Shown here: in pieces, positions 56,227-64,000 of the stretch
How the letters are laid out: each line of letters starts with the position of its first letter
Position numbering within the stretch: the stretch's first letter is position 1
Assembly: GCA_022828595.1 (NCBI GenBank)
Contig: JAKGHH010000002.1
Coordinates: 41,882,222-41,946,221 of the forward strand
DNA: 64,000 bases
Reading direction: 5' to 3'
Source of the DNA: Nelumbo lutea
Taxonomy: Eukaryota > Streptophyta > Magnoliopsida > Proteales > Nelumbonaceae
The notes under the pieces: model-generated
What the model saw: only the letters and a program-made list of their open reading frames with translations
The model's database searches: none
What the model was told of the DNA's origin: nothing
Made by a program: the position numbers and the translations under genes

Positions 56227-56528
56227 CAATGTTAAAAAACCTGATCCTGAACCGGAACTGCTTCGTCCATCGGATTTCAAGTCAGCTAGTGGTTTAACCG
56301 TCTGGTCTAAATAAATAAACTCATGACATTTAAAAAAAAAACTGAAAATCATTATCCAAGTTGAATGGATTGATGGTTCAACCAATCGGGTCACCAGGTC
56401 ATTGATCAATTCTATAGTTTTTTGGGAAATTAAACAGTTTTGGCATTGAAATTAAACCAATACCCTACCCGGTTTTTAGGCCAGACGGTCTGACCTCCAT
56501 CTGCATCAACAACGGTCTTAAAACCTTG
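56227..56528. mobile_element. MITE-like element, CAATGTT...AACCTTG type
   Basis: The left end CAATGTTAAAAAACCTGA and the complement of the right end CAAGGTTTTAAGACCGTT form an imperfect inverted repeat. The interior contains GGTTCAACCAATCGGGTCA and GGTCTGACC words. It resembles the fragment at 57839. It lies just upstream of the dirigent locus promoter. Confidence 0.6.
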
Positions 56529-56624
56529 GACAATATGCAGTTACAGAGTCTTTAAAACGATGACAAAACTACTTTAGAATGCACCGAGTCACTGACTACA
56601 ATACAGAATATATACTTCTTCACT

Positions 56625-56634
56625 TATATATAGG
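56625..56634 (+). promoter_or_regulatory. TATA box of the dirigent locus
   Basis: TATATATAGG about 80 bp before the dirigent ATG, a normal plant spacing for a short leader. Confidence 0.6.
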
Positions 56635-56712
56635 ACTATAGGAGATAAGCCTTTCAAGTCAATTTATCATTCGATCAATCTCTTCCCAAGGATTTACATC
56701 CATATTGTTTCC

Positions 56713-57284
56713 ATGGCCAGCACTCTTTCCAAATCCAGCTATTCAGCTGCCATTTTTCCAAGTTCCTTCTTTTTCTTCTTCCTCTTCACCAATGTTGCTG
56801 TAAGTAGTAAGTCTGATCGTTTCTCTGAAACCACAGAAACAGAGTCTATGGGGCTTAAGCGAGAAAAAATAACCCACCTTCACTTTTACTTTCATGACAT
56901 TCCTAGTGGCCGGAATCCGACTGCCATCCAAATTGTAAAGCCACCGGCATACAAATCATCATTAGCCACAGGGTTTGGTGCAGTGTTCGTGATAGATGAC
57001 CCATTAACTGAAACTCCAGAGGGATCTACGCCTCCACATCGAAAGAAGAGCTGGGTTTGTTGATGGTCTTGAACTATGCATTCATGGAAGGGAAGTACAA
57101 CGGAAGCACGCTTAGCATACTGGGGAGGAATACTGTATTCTCCACGGTAAGAGAGATGCCGGTGGTCGGAGGAACTGGGCTTTTCGGGTTTGCTCGAGGC
57201 TATGCTCATGCCAAGACCCACAGAATGGATCTCAAGACTGGAGACGCGGTTGTTGAGTATAATGTTTTTGTAATCCATTATTAA
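56713..57284 (+). pseudogene. Dirigent protein gene, broken by a small frame-shifting deletion
   Basis: Dirigent proteins are small secreted proteins that steer stereoselective coupling of phenoxy radicals in lignan and lignin-related chemistry. The frame from ATG 56713 has a hydrophobic signal-peptide-like N-terminus (FPSSFFFFFLFTNVAVSS), then GLKREKITHLHFYFHDIPSG, NPTAIQIV, and [16 protein letters not shown]. At about 57025 the frame changes. A second frame continues [57 protein letters not shown] and ends [14 protein letters not shown] at TAA 57282-57284. About 9-10 family residues (a GRAQ-like segment) are missing at the break. Without splicing, the first frame ends at 57063. There is no intron, as is usual in this family. 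A sequencing error alone would not explain the missing residues. Confidence 0.9.
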
Positions 57285-57555
57285 GCTAGCCCCTCCTCTC
57301 TCTCTCTCTCTTCGTAGTCTTGTTACTCGCCCTGTCGCCCATCTCTTTATCCATTTATTTGATTTAACTTTAGCCACCTATTGAGAAAATGCTTGTTATC
57401 CAATGATTTCAATCCAATCTTATGTGTGAGACATGCCATGATGCCAATTGTTATAGGACCTGTTGGTTATTAATCAATATCAAACACAGCCTTAGGGTCT
57501 GTTTGGAGGGCTTTTTCATTGATTGTAGTGTATTGACCGAACAACTTCAGACAAG

Positions 57556-57556
<1 letters not shown>
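57285..57556. other. Dirigent 3' region
   Basis: Contains a CT repeat (57294-57310) and no other feature. Confidence 0.5.

Positions 57557-57598
<42 letters not shown>
57557..57598. repeat. (TA)n microsatellite
   Basis: About 42 bp of pure TA repeat. Confidence 0.95.
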
Positions 57599-57602
<4 letters not shown>

Positions 57603-57838
57603 CCAAGTCTCATTTACGACCAGTAAGAGACCTTATCAACCAGTTGGTCTCCGCTACAACTAACAAGAGATCTTATAAATACAAATATGTACAAAGATAT
57701 ATAAAATACAAGATTTTGCAGTATTTGTGCTCTTTCCAAACTGAACCCAAGTGTCAGTTTTGGGGGGCTTTCATACAATTGCTTTTGACTTTGCAAGGTG
57801 GAGCCAATTGAAAAGCTTAATTAAAAGGAATATGAAGC

Positions 57839-58060
57839 AAGGTTTTTAAAACCGAACCGAACAATGAGCTGTTCAGGAGTTTGGTTCCTGAATCAAATGG
57901 TTTGACCATTCAAACCGAACAGATGGCCCATCCGACAAAAACTGAAAAAATTAAAAAAAAAAGCCAAAAAACTGTTGTCCAAATTGATGGTTCAAACGGT
58001 TCAACTACCTGGGTCAACAGTTTGCTGACCAAATCAATGATTTTTGGCTAAAAAATGGTT
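57839..58060. mobile_element. MITE fragment, CAAGGTTTTTAAAACCG type
   Basis: Starts CAAGGTTTTTAAAACCGAAC, with GGTTCAAACGGTTCAACTAC in the interior, resembling 56227-56528. Its right end is not seen; sequence passes into a Tat-type gag at about 58061. Confidence 0.55.
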
Positions 58061-59894
58061 CTAGGGTGAAATGGAGATAACCGGTTCTTCCCGGGCGGCC
58101 TCATGAGCTGACGTCCGAGCTGCTACTGAAGTGCAACCCACAACGATCGAACCTCCCACTATCATGTGGATGGTCCCCCGAACTAGCCTCTCCTCCGGAG
58201 GTTGCCTCTGCGGTTGTTCGACCGGTCTGCTACTGGACTTGGGAGCATCCTTATCGTGCTCCCCTTGCCGACTTGTTTTATTAGTTATTATTATTTTGTA
58301 CAAAGTTTCTCAAATATCCGCGATGGATGAGCTCCTCTATCTCGTCGCGGAGGTTTTTACAACTCTCGGTACTATGATCGTGATCTTTGTGAAAACTTCA
58401 ATACAGATTCTTATTTCTCTCATTGGGATTCCCCCTTAGACGGGGTGGCCACTTCACGTACGGGGCATCCTTGATCGCCATCAGTATTTCGGCCCGCTTC
58501 GCGTTCGGTGGGATGTAATCAGCTCGGTTCGCTATAGGAGTTCGAAACAATTTACCGGCTTTGCCCCCTGAGCTATATCCTTTTTCTTTTGGCTGTCCCC
58601 TTGACTGGAAGGCTCTCCTTCCCTATTTCTTTTTTCGGGCGCGCCCTCGCCCTTCTGGTTGATCTCCTCTTTGGTGCCTATGAACCTGTCCGCGAGCTTC
58701 AGAAACTCGGTTATGGTCGTTGGATGGTTAATGACCATGTGCCATTTGAACTCTTTGTGTGTCACGCCTTTCTTGGCTTTTGCAAGGCATACGACGAGGT
58801 CCAGGCGAGATATCTACATACAAGCATCGTTGAACCGCTTGATATAGCCCCAAATGGACTCTCCCTCTCTCTGCACTATGCTGAGGAGGCTTTCTTTAGT
58901 TTGAGGGCACCATTTACTAGTGACGAAGTGGGACGTGAAGGCCTACTCGAAGTGCGCCCAACTTCTTATCGATCCAGGTGCCAAGTTCCGGTACCAAGTA
59001 CAGGCTACTCCTCTGAAAGTAGTGGAGAAAGCCACACACATGCACGACTCATTGGCTCTCGCCAGGTGCATCTATGACTGGAAGGCATCTACGTGATCAT
59101 TTGGGTCAAACGATCCATCATACTTGTCAAGAGGGGGGAGCTTGATGTCTTTAGGCATTGGGATTGCCAGAAGTTCGGAAGATGGGGATGGAACTGAGAG
59201 GAGGGGAGCTTTGACTTCGGCCAAGCTTACCTCTTCTTTGCCCTCGAGCTCGGGCAAATCGCGGGTGACAGATCGGCATTCGTGCTGCTCACCTCTGCGC
59301 TGTCCGGAATGGTTTGTGCAGGAAGTGGCCTGGTCCGCTGGTGATGGCTGCGGACAGGGGGATCCTGCTTGGAGTCTGTCGCCAGGATCTCGAATGGGTT
59401 CTCAATGAGCGGGGTTTCAAACTTCGACTGCCGAGGTGATGTAAACTTGGCGAGCTGGGGTCCTCCAGACCTGTCCACCCGCGACAAGACCGAGGTAGCC
59501 GGTCTCTCTCGTCTGCCATGGGAGGAGGCCTGGTTTTTTGGAGGGTTATGGGGGGCTCTCCTTGGCTAGAGGGGCGCTCGTCCTGGCGACGAGACCTAGC
59601 TTGCTGTGAGGCTGGGTGCCGAGGTGAGAGCTACGGCTGCTGAAGCTGAGGTTGAGACAGCTGAGGGAACTGCTACTGGTAATGGTACTGGGAGACGTGG
59701 TGCAGCACTTGCTACTGATAGAGCTGGTGTTGCTGGAACTGTTGCACTTGGGCTTGCATGGCCTGCATGCATTGCATCAGGTCGTCGAGCTAGCTCTGGC
59801 TGGTCGCCAGAGGAACAACAGTCAGTTCAGCAAAGGTCGTTAGCGGAACACCCACAGGTGCCGTTGTTCGTGGCACGTTCAGGCTGGGGACTCC
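58061..59894 (-). pseudogene. Tat gag, main piece
   Basis: On the minus strand: a Gln/Met-rich stretch (59640-59800, MQAMQAQVQQFQQHQLYQ); KDIKLPPLDKYDGSFDPNDH (about 59100-59210), the start of the retrotransposon gag domain; the capsid-like region with TWYRNL and SWAHF-type motifs (about 58930-59020); HPTTITEFLKLADRFIGT (about 58670-58730); and a degenerate zinc-binding SFHKDHDHSTESCKNL segment (about 58350-58400) before EEL-IHRGYLRNF. Several frames are needed to read it. In a live element gag packages the RNA. TE family assignment is firm; exact frame breaks are not. Confidence 0.83.
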
Positions 59895-60667
59895 TATTAT
59901 GAACACACCACCCGACAACGCACGGCGGCACAGCCATAAGCAGCAGCACACACAGCGGGCCGCCTAGTGGCACGCACCGCCCGGCAGCGCCGCATAGCAG
60001 GCTGGCAGCACGCGGCACATACCGCCCGACAGGGCGCTGCACGCACACGCCCGACACCACACGGCAGCGGCACCATGGCGCGCGACACGCACCGCCAGGC
60101 AGCAGCGCACACGCTGGCGCCGCAAGGCAGCGATACCATGAGCCGCGCGCACGCACTGCGCTGCAGCAGCACTGCGCGCCCGCATGCGTGGCAGGGCACC
60201 ATGAGCCGCGCGCATACACCCGGTAGCAGCAGCAGGGCGGGGCCCACGCGACAGCTCATAGGGGTGGGCCCATCCTTATTTGAATATGCCAACTCGCCAC
60301 CAGCTTACCTTATCCCTTATCTTTATCCTTATCTTAAGTAAGAGTGAGTTACCATTAGGAATAGGTAATTAGGAGTTTGAGTTCAAGTTGGAGTTTTAGT
60401 TTAATTAGGAATTTCCTTCTGTAATCTCCTATTTAAGGAGCTACGAATTGAAATAAACATTCAGTTTTCCAGCCAAGAAAAGAGTGAGGAGAGTTTGGGT
60501 GGTCTCTTGGACAAATCACCCCAAGGGAGAGTTCGGGTGGTCTCTTGGACAAATCACCCACTAGATAGGCAAAATAGGGTCTGTGCGTAAGACCAAAGGC
60601 AAGGGAAGATCAGGGGTTCCTGCCGTGGAACGACCCGTGACACAATCCTACGCTCGGGCCCATAACA
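59895..60667 (+). repeat. 5' LTR of the gag-only element
   Basis: Begins TATTATGAACACACC (the other LTR has TGTTATG, so G-to-A at base 2) and ends GGGCCCATAACA. Bases 59895-60250 are very GC-rich and CpG-dense. Then comes an AT-richer promoter part with CTCCTATTTAAGGAGC (60427-60442) and a ~60-bp phrase GGGTGGTCTCTTGGACAAAT that occurs twice (60498 and 60535). Confidence 0.93.
60427..60442 (+). promoter_or_regulatory. TATA-like core promoter in the gag-only element LTR
   Basis: CTCCTATTTAAGGAGC is an inverted-repeat-like TATA region, repeated in the 3' LTR at about 62435. Confidence 0.5.
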
Positions 60668-60670
60668 TCT

Positions 60671-60682
60671 TGGTATCAAAGC
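60671..60682 (+). promoter_or_regulatory. Primer-binding site of the gag-only element
   Basis: TGGTATCAAAGC, one mismatch from the plant initiator tRNA-Met site, three bases after the LTR end. Confidence 0.85.
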
Positions 60683-60689
60683 CTACCGT

Positions 60690-61801
60690 ATGGGGGAACA
60701 GGAGCCGCTAACTTCCAGGGTCCACGAGCTAGAGCATAGGCTCGTCGAAACCTGCTTGGAAGTGCGTGAGGTCAAGGATGATGTCCGGGAGCTGCGACGC
60801 CTTCTGGAAGCGTTTCTCTCCAACAACGAAAGAAGCTCGGAGGGAACCGCCACCACCAACAGCCATCGACCGGACAGGGCGGAGATGTCCAGTGAACAGC
60901 AGACCGCTGCCCCAACAGCCGCTGTTATTCCAAAGTACAGTCGGCTGGAATTTCCATCCTACAACGGCACGGGAGACCCACTGGGATGGTTGCACCGCTG
61001 CGAACAATACTTCCGCAACCAGCGCACCGATGACAGAGACAAGGTCAGCCTGGTCGTGTTCCACCTAACCGAAGAAGCGCAGCTCTGGTCCTACCGAGTG
61101 GAGCAGGAGGAACCAGGCCTTAGTTGGGGGCAGTTCAAGTCGTACTGCCTCCTTCGGTTCGGACCCCCACTAACAAACAACCCTTTGGGGGAACTCATTA
61201 ATCTCAAGCAGACCAGTACCGTAGCAGAGTATCAGCGTAGTTCCAGACCCTTCTCGCCAGGGCCTCTTCAGTACGACCGAACCAGCAGGTTGATATGTTC
61301 ACAGCTGGTCTAGCCGAACCCCTGAGAGTTGATGTAGAGATGCAGAGCCCGCCTAACCTGGTCACAGCAATGAATTTAGCCCGAGCCTTCGAACGCAAAC
61401 TGCAGATCAGTCGAGGGCCGTTCAGCATGGGATGCCCAGCAGTGGCTTGGACCAACCCGAAGCCTACTGGAGGAGGGTCTTCACTAGCAGACAACAGGGA
61501 ACCACTCGGAATGGCCTCATATCCAGCAGCCAGCCCAGAACGGAAGCCACAGACGAGCACCAATTCCATATCAACATCCAGTGTGGGGAGCAACGGCGGT
61601 ACACCTCCTATCAAGCACTTGTCAAGGGCTGAGATGGCAGAACGCAAGGCAAGGGGGCAATGTTTTAATTGCGATGAACTCTACTCATGGCACAGGTGCA
61701 ATAGACTTTTCTGCCTCCTGGTGAAACAAGGGGAAGATGAGGATGAACCCCCTCCATGGGAACCCGATCCAGGAGGGCAAAGCCACCCAAGATTCCCTTG
61801 A
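60690..61801 (+). pseudogene. Gag of the non-autonomous element, one frameshift
   Basis: From ATG 60690: a coiled-coil-like N-terminus (VHELEHRLVETCLEVREVKD and DVRELRRLLEAFL), a linker, then the retrotransposon gag domain (YSRLEFPSYNGTGDPLGWLH, QLWSYRVEQEEPGLSWGQFK, NNPLGELINLKQTSTVAEYQ). A one-base frame change at about 61235-61240 separates this from the rest (VDMFTAGLAEPLRVDVEMQS; zinc knuckle CFNCDELYSWHRC at about 61661-61700), ending TGA 61799-61801. Corrected length would be about 370 residues, normal for a chromovirus-like gag. The zinc knuckle is slightly shortened relative to C-x2-C-x4-H-x4-C. The rest of the frame is free of stops, so gag was under selection until recently. Confidence 0.88.
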
Positions 61802-61845
61802 GGGTGTTTCGACACCCAATTCGAGCTTGGGGACAAGCTCGTAGT

Positions 61846-61860
61846 CCGGGAGGGGTGTGA
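61846..61860 (+). promoter_or_regulatory. Polypurine tract of the gag-only element
   Basis: CCGGGAGGGGTGTGA just before the 3' LTR, purine-rich and in the expected place for plus-strand priming. Confidence 0.75.
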
Positions 61861-62676
61861 TGTTATGAACACACCACCCGGCAATGCACGGCGGCACAGC
61901 CATAGGCAGCAGCACACACAGCGGGCCGCCTAGTGGCACGCACCGCCCGGCAGCGCCGCATAGCAGGCTGGCAGCACGCGGCACATACCGCCCGACAGGG
62001 CGCTGCACGCACACGCCCGACACCACAAGGCAGCGGCACCATGGCGTGCGACACGCACCGCCAGGCAGCAGCGCACACTACACGACAGCACGCACCGCGC
62101 ACACGCTGGAGCCGCAAGGCAGCGATACCATGAGCCGCGCGCACGCACTGCGCTGCAGCAGCACTGCGCGCCCGCATGCGCGGCAGGGCACCATGAGCCG
62201 CGCGCATACACCCGGTAGCAGCAGCAGGGCAAGCCCACGCGACAGCTCATAGGGGTGGGCCCATCCTTATCTGAATATGCCAACTCGCCACCAGCTTATC
62301 CCTTATCCCTTATCTTTATCTAATCTTATCTTTATCTTATCTTAAGTAAGAGTGAATTATCATTAGGAGTAGGTAATTAAGAGTTTGAGTTCAAGTTGGA
62401 GTTTGAGTTTAATTAGGAATTTCCTTCTGTAATCTCCTATTTAAGGAGCTACGAATTGAAATAAAACATTTAGTTTTCCAGCCAAGAAAAGAATGAGGAG
62501 AGTTCGGGTGGTCTCTTGGACAAATCACCCCAAGGGAGAGTTCTAGTGGTCTCTTGGACAAATCACCCACTAGATAGGCAAAATAGGGTCTGTGCGTAAG
62601 ACCAAAGGCAAGGGAAGATCAGGGGTTCCTGCCGTGGAACGACCCGTGATGCGATCCTACGCTCGGGCCCATAACA
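61861..62676 (+). repeat. 3' LTR of the gag-only element
   Basis: Begins TGTTATGAACACACC and ends CCCATAACA. It matches the 5' LTR throughout, but has a ~25-bp insertion near 62087 and a longer TTATC/TTATCTTTATC run near 62310-62340. Such differences indicate that the insertion is not brand new. Confidence 0.93.
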
Positions 62677-62792
62677 ACTCCGTCCACCGAGAGAGGAATG
62701 GTGAACTGCCCTATGCAGACCGTGGGAACCTGGGGTTGTTCCCTGAATTTATCCATCTCCATGCTTCGTCCAACGTTGCTTGAGGAAGCCAT
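62677..62792 (-). pseudogene. Tat gag, N-terminal piece
   Basis: The first ATG after the leader (62792-62790, minus strand) opens MASSSNVGRSMEMDKFREQP and runs in frame to the nested element at GGAGT (the ACTCC duplication). The next piece of the same gag begins at 59894. Confidence 0.7.
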
Positions 62793-62857
62793 AAGTGTTG
62801 AGTTTTTTCAAGGAAGAAAAGAACTATGAAAGTTTAGAGAGAAAGGCCTTTTGAAGC

Positions 62858-62879
62858 GATTCCCACAGATGGCACCAAA
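62858..62879 (-). promoter_or_regulatory. Primer-binding site of the Tat-lineage element
   Basis: On the minus strand TTTGGTGCCATCTGTGGGAA directly follows the LTR end. Tat-group elements typically show TTTGGCGCCGTCTGTGGGAA here; two C-to-T or G-to-A changes fit decay. Confidence 0.75.
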
Positions 62880-63793
62880 TGATGGTCGCAATCCGGTCAC
62901 TCCTAGTTGGCACTCGCGTGGCTTCCCAAGAAGTACCTGAGATGAGGAAGAAGAAGAATCCCCAGGGGGTTCGCCCGGCAGGAACGCTCCGACGATTAAG
63001 TCAGTACTCTAAGTAAGAAGCAAAGAGAAGATAAAAACTAAGAGTGAGGTAGCGCAAGAGATTTCAAGATGATACATTTGTTCCTTGATACTAGCTCCTT
63101 ATAAAAGAAATCTGTTGTATTAGGCCTCTGACAGGGCAGGTATAACCGCCACTGTCAGCCTGTTGCAGCCGTTACTGACAGGGCTGAGGTGGCACGCGCG
63201 AGCCATCATCGCAGTGTACGTGCATGTTAGGTGTAAGGAACCCTCTAAAGGTGGTAGACACGACGCTATCTGACGAGGGATATGGCCGATGTTCTGAGAT
63301 TTGTCAGGTACGGTGGTCGGAAAAAGGTCTTCCTGCGATGTGACAGACTACCCTTCCCCGAGCTACCCTGTGCCGGGTTATCCCGTAAGCAGCGTGCTGC
63401 CTGTGGCAAGCTATGCCGAGCTAGCTGACCCGAGGTGTCTATACCTCAGGGTGTCCGGAGATGGATCAATGTGTTCTTGTCTGGGAGTGGCCCGAGGTCT
63501 ATTGGGAGGAGCTCAGGCCTCGAGAAAGGTCAGGGTACCTTGAACTCGGGATGCCTCGAAGTGCCTTAACCCCGAGGATGAGATGCAGGTAAGGTGGCTC
63601 CCGACGAATAGTTTATCCACCCAGTTGTCGAGCTGAACTCGAAAGGACCTTCCCTCCAAGTTGTGGTTGCATCCGTTATGATGTCATGCTGAGTCACTGT
63701 TTGAGCAGGGTCACGTCCACATGTACCCATGCTGCGAGGTCGGGCCAAATCACCCTCCATCATATATGAATAACCAAAATTTGTCATCATACA
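62880..63793 (-). repeat. 5' LTR of the Tat-lineage element
   Basis: On the minus strand it starts TGTATGATGACAAATTTTGG and ends GCGACCATCA next to the primer site. A TTTTATAAGGAGC TATA-like box lies at about 63100-63112. No partner LTR is present. The region is GC-balanced, unlike the flanking 63794-64000. Confidence 0.75.
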
Positions 63794-64000
63794 ACCATTT
63801 AAGTGGCTTTCCATTTTAGTTTCTTCTTCAAATCAAATGATGAAAAGTTAAGCTTGTGGGCCCTTAAAGGTGTTTTTTAAGAAATGCACTTCAACTACTT
63901 AGCGGGTATGTTGAATGAATTTTGTTTCACTATTTTGCTCTATAAATTGCTCTGTTTTCTATCATATTGGGTTGAATACATCATTGGCTATGTTTCAGCT
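63794..64000. other. Flanking intergenic DNA
   Basis: AT-rich sequence outside the Tat LTR; no feature seen. Confidence 0.5.

Larger units (their letters stand above)
59895..62676 (+). mobile_element. Gag-only LTR retrotransposon (TR-GAG-like), nested in Tat gag
   Basis: Two direct LTRs (59895-60667 and 61861-62676), an initiator-tRNA-Met-type primer site, a single gag ORF with zinc knuckle and a polypurine tract make a nearly complete non-autonomous element of 2.78 kb. It is flanked by ACTCC on both sides (59890-59894 and 62677-62681). No protease, RT, RNase H or integrase motif exists in the 1.19-kb internal region. This matches the published TR-GAG type of plant element: gag is kept, and the enzymes must come from a partner. 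The insertion splits the gag of an opposite-strand Tat element. Confidence 0.93.
58061..63793 (-). mobile_element. Tat-lineage gypsy element, minus strand, 5' half, with nested insertion
   Basis: Read on the minus strand: 5' LTR (63793-62880), primer site (62879-62858), leader, gag from ATG 62792, an interruption at 62677 by another LTR element (59895-62676), then gag continuing from 59894 to about 58061. Protease, pol and the 3' LTR are not in the window; gag seems cut off at about 58061. Stops and frame changes in gag show it is dead. Confidence 0.87.

Noticed and set aside
56892..57377. 161-codon minus-strand ORF.
   Set aside because: It is the antisense shadow of the dirigent gene, whose plus-strand frames match the family closely.
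58589..59077. 162-codon plus-strand ORF.
   Set aside because: The minus strand here encodes Tat gag motifs; the plus-strand frame is its shadow.
59827..60341. Long overlapping ORFs on both strands in the GC-rich block (Arg/Ala/Cys-rich).
   Set aside because: The same frames recur at 61684-62283 because the block is an LTR present twice. Composition follows CGC/GCA repeats; no domain is visible.
1..64000. CRISPR arrays, bacterial operons, phage genes, tRNA or rRNA genes.
   Set aside because: The sequence is clearly plant nuclear DNA. Direct repeats seen are LTRs, satellites and microsatellites; no tRNA cloverleaf or rRNA block was recognised. A tRNA scan and an rRNA profile search would settle this.

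Overview
The window looks like nuclear DNA of a flowering plant. It is AT-rich and gene-poor. It carries plant-type LINEs, Ty1/copia and Ty3/gypsy (including Tat-lineage) retrotransposons, tRNA-derived SINEs, many MITE-like elements, a CC-NBS-LRR resistance-gene relic, a dirigent-protein relic and two exons of a plant FGGY-family sugar kinase. I cannot name the species. I see no tRNA, rRNA, CRISPR array or bacterial-type operon.

Layout. Positions 1-13,400 are the 5' part of an FGGY carbohydrate kinase gene on the minus strand. Exon 1 is 13194-13380 and exon 2 is 7298-7377; later exons must lie left of position 1. Intron 1 holds a gypsy LTR plus gag remnant, MITEs and a ~2 kb AT-rich block. 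Intron 2 holds a LINE with a perfect 18-bp target duplication (283-2030), a copia tail (2566-3430) and a second LINE (about 3460-7100). That second LINE is split by a 1.8-kb solo LTR, which itself carries a MITE. Positions 13,400-21,600 are AT-rich and mostly empty, with a possible gene-fragment-carrying transposon (17686-18928) and a decayed ~170-bp satellite (19230-20460). Positions 21,600-36,900 are repeats: a SINE, a ~60-bp minisatellite interrupted by a non-autonomous LTR element (22099-24854), a 160-bp tandem duplication, a hAT-like MITE and two more copies of the 1.8-kb LTR family. Positions 37,060-40,690 are a decayed Tat-lineage gypsy pol plus 3' LTR, with two short intron-like interruptions. 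Positions 40,690-45,700 are retrotransposon non-coding DNA and tandem repeats.

Positions 45,770-50,506 are a CC-NBS-LRR gene with a likely 5'-UTR intron. Its NB-ARC domain lacks the P-loop, and it has frameshifts and a stop, so it is best called a pseudogene. Positions 50,500-56,530 hold MITEs, a fold-back, a SINE, a gypsy integrase tail with LTR and a G-rich repeat. Positions 56,713-57,284 are a dirigent-protein gene broken by a small deletion. Positions 57,839-63,793 are a nest: a minus-strand Tat element (LTR, primer site, gag) whose gag is interrupted by a nearly complete gag-only LTR retrotransposon (59895-62676) with a perfect ACTCC target duplication.

Only the FGGY gene appears to be a functional host gene, and only part of it is visible. 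The most interesting points are the two spliceosomal-intron-like insertions in Tat pol, the gag-only LTR element nested in another element's gag, the very large TE-filled FGGY introns and the P-loop-less NLR.
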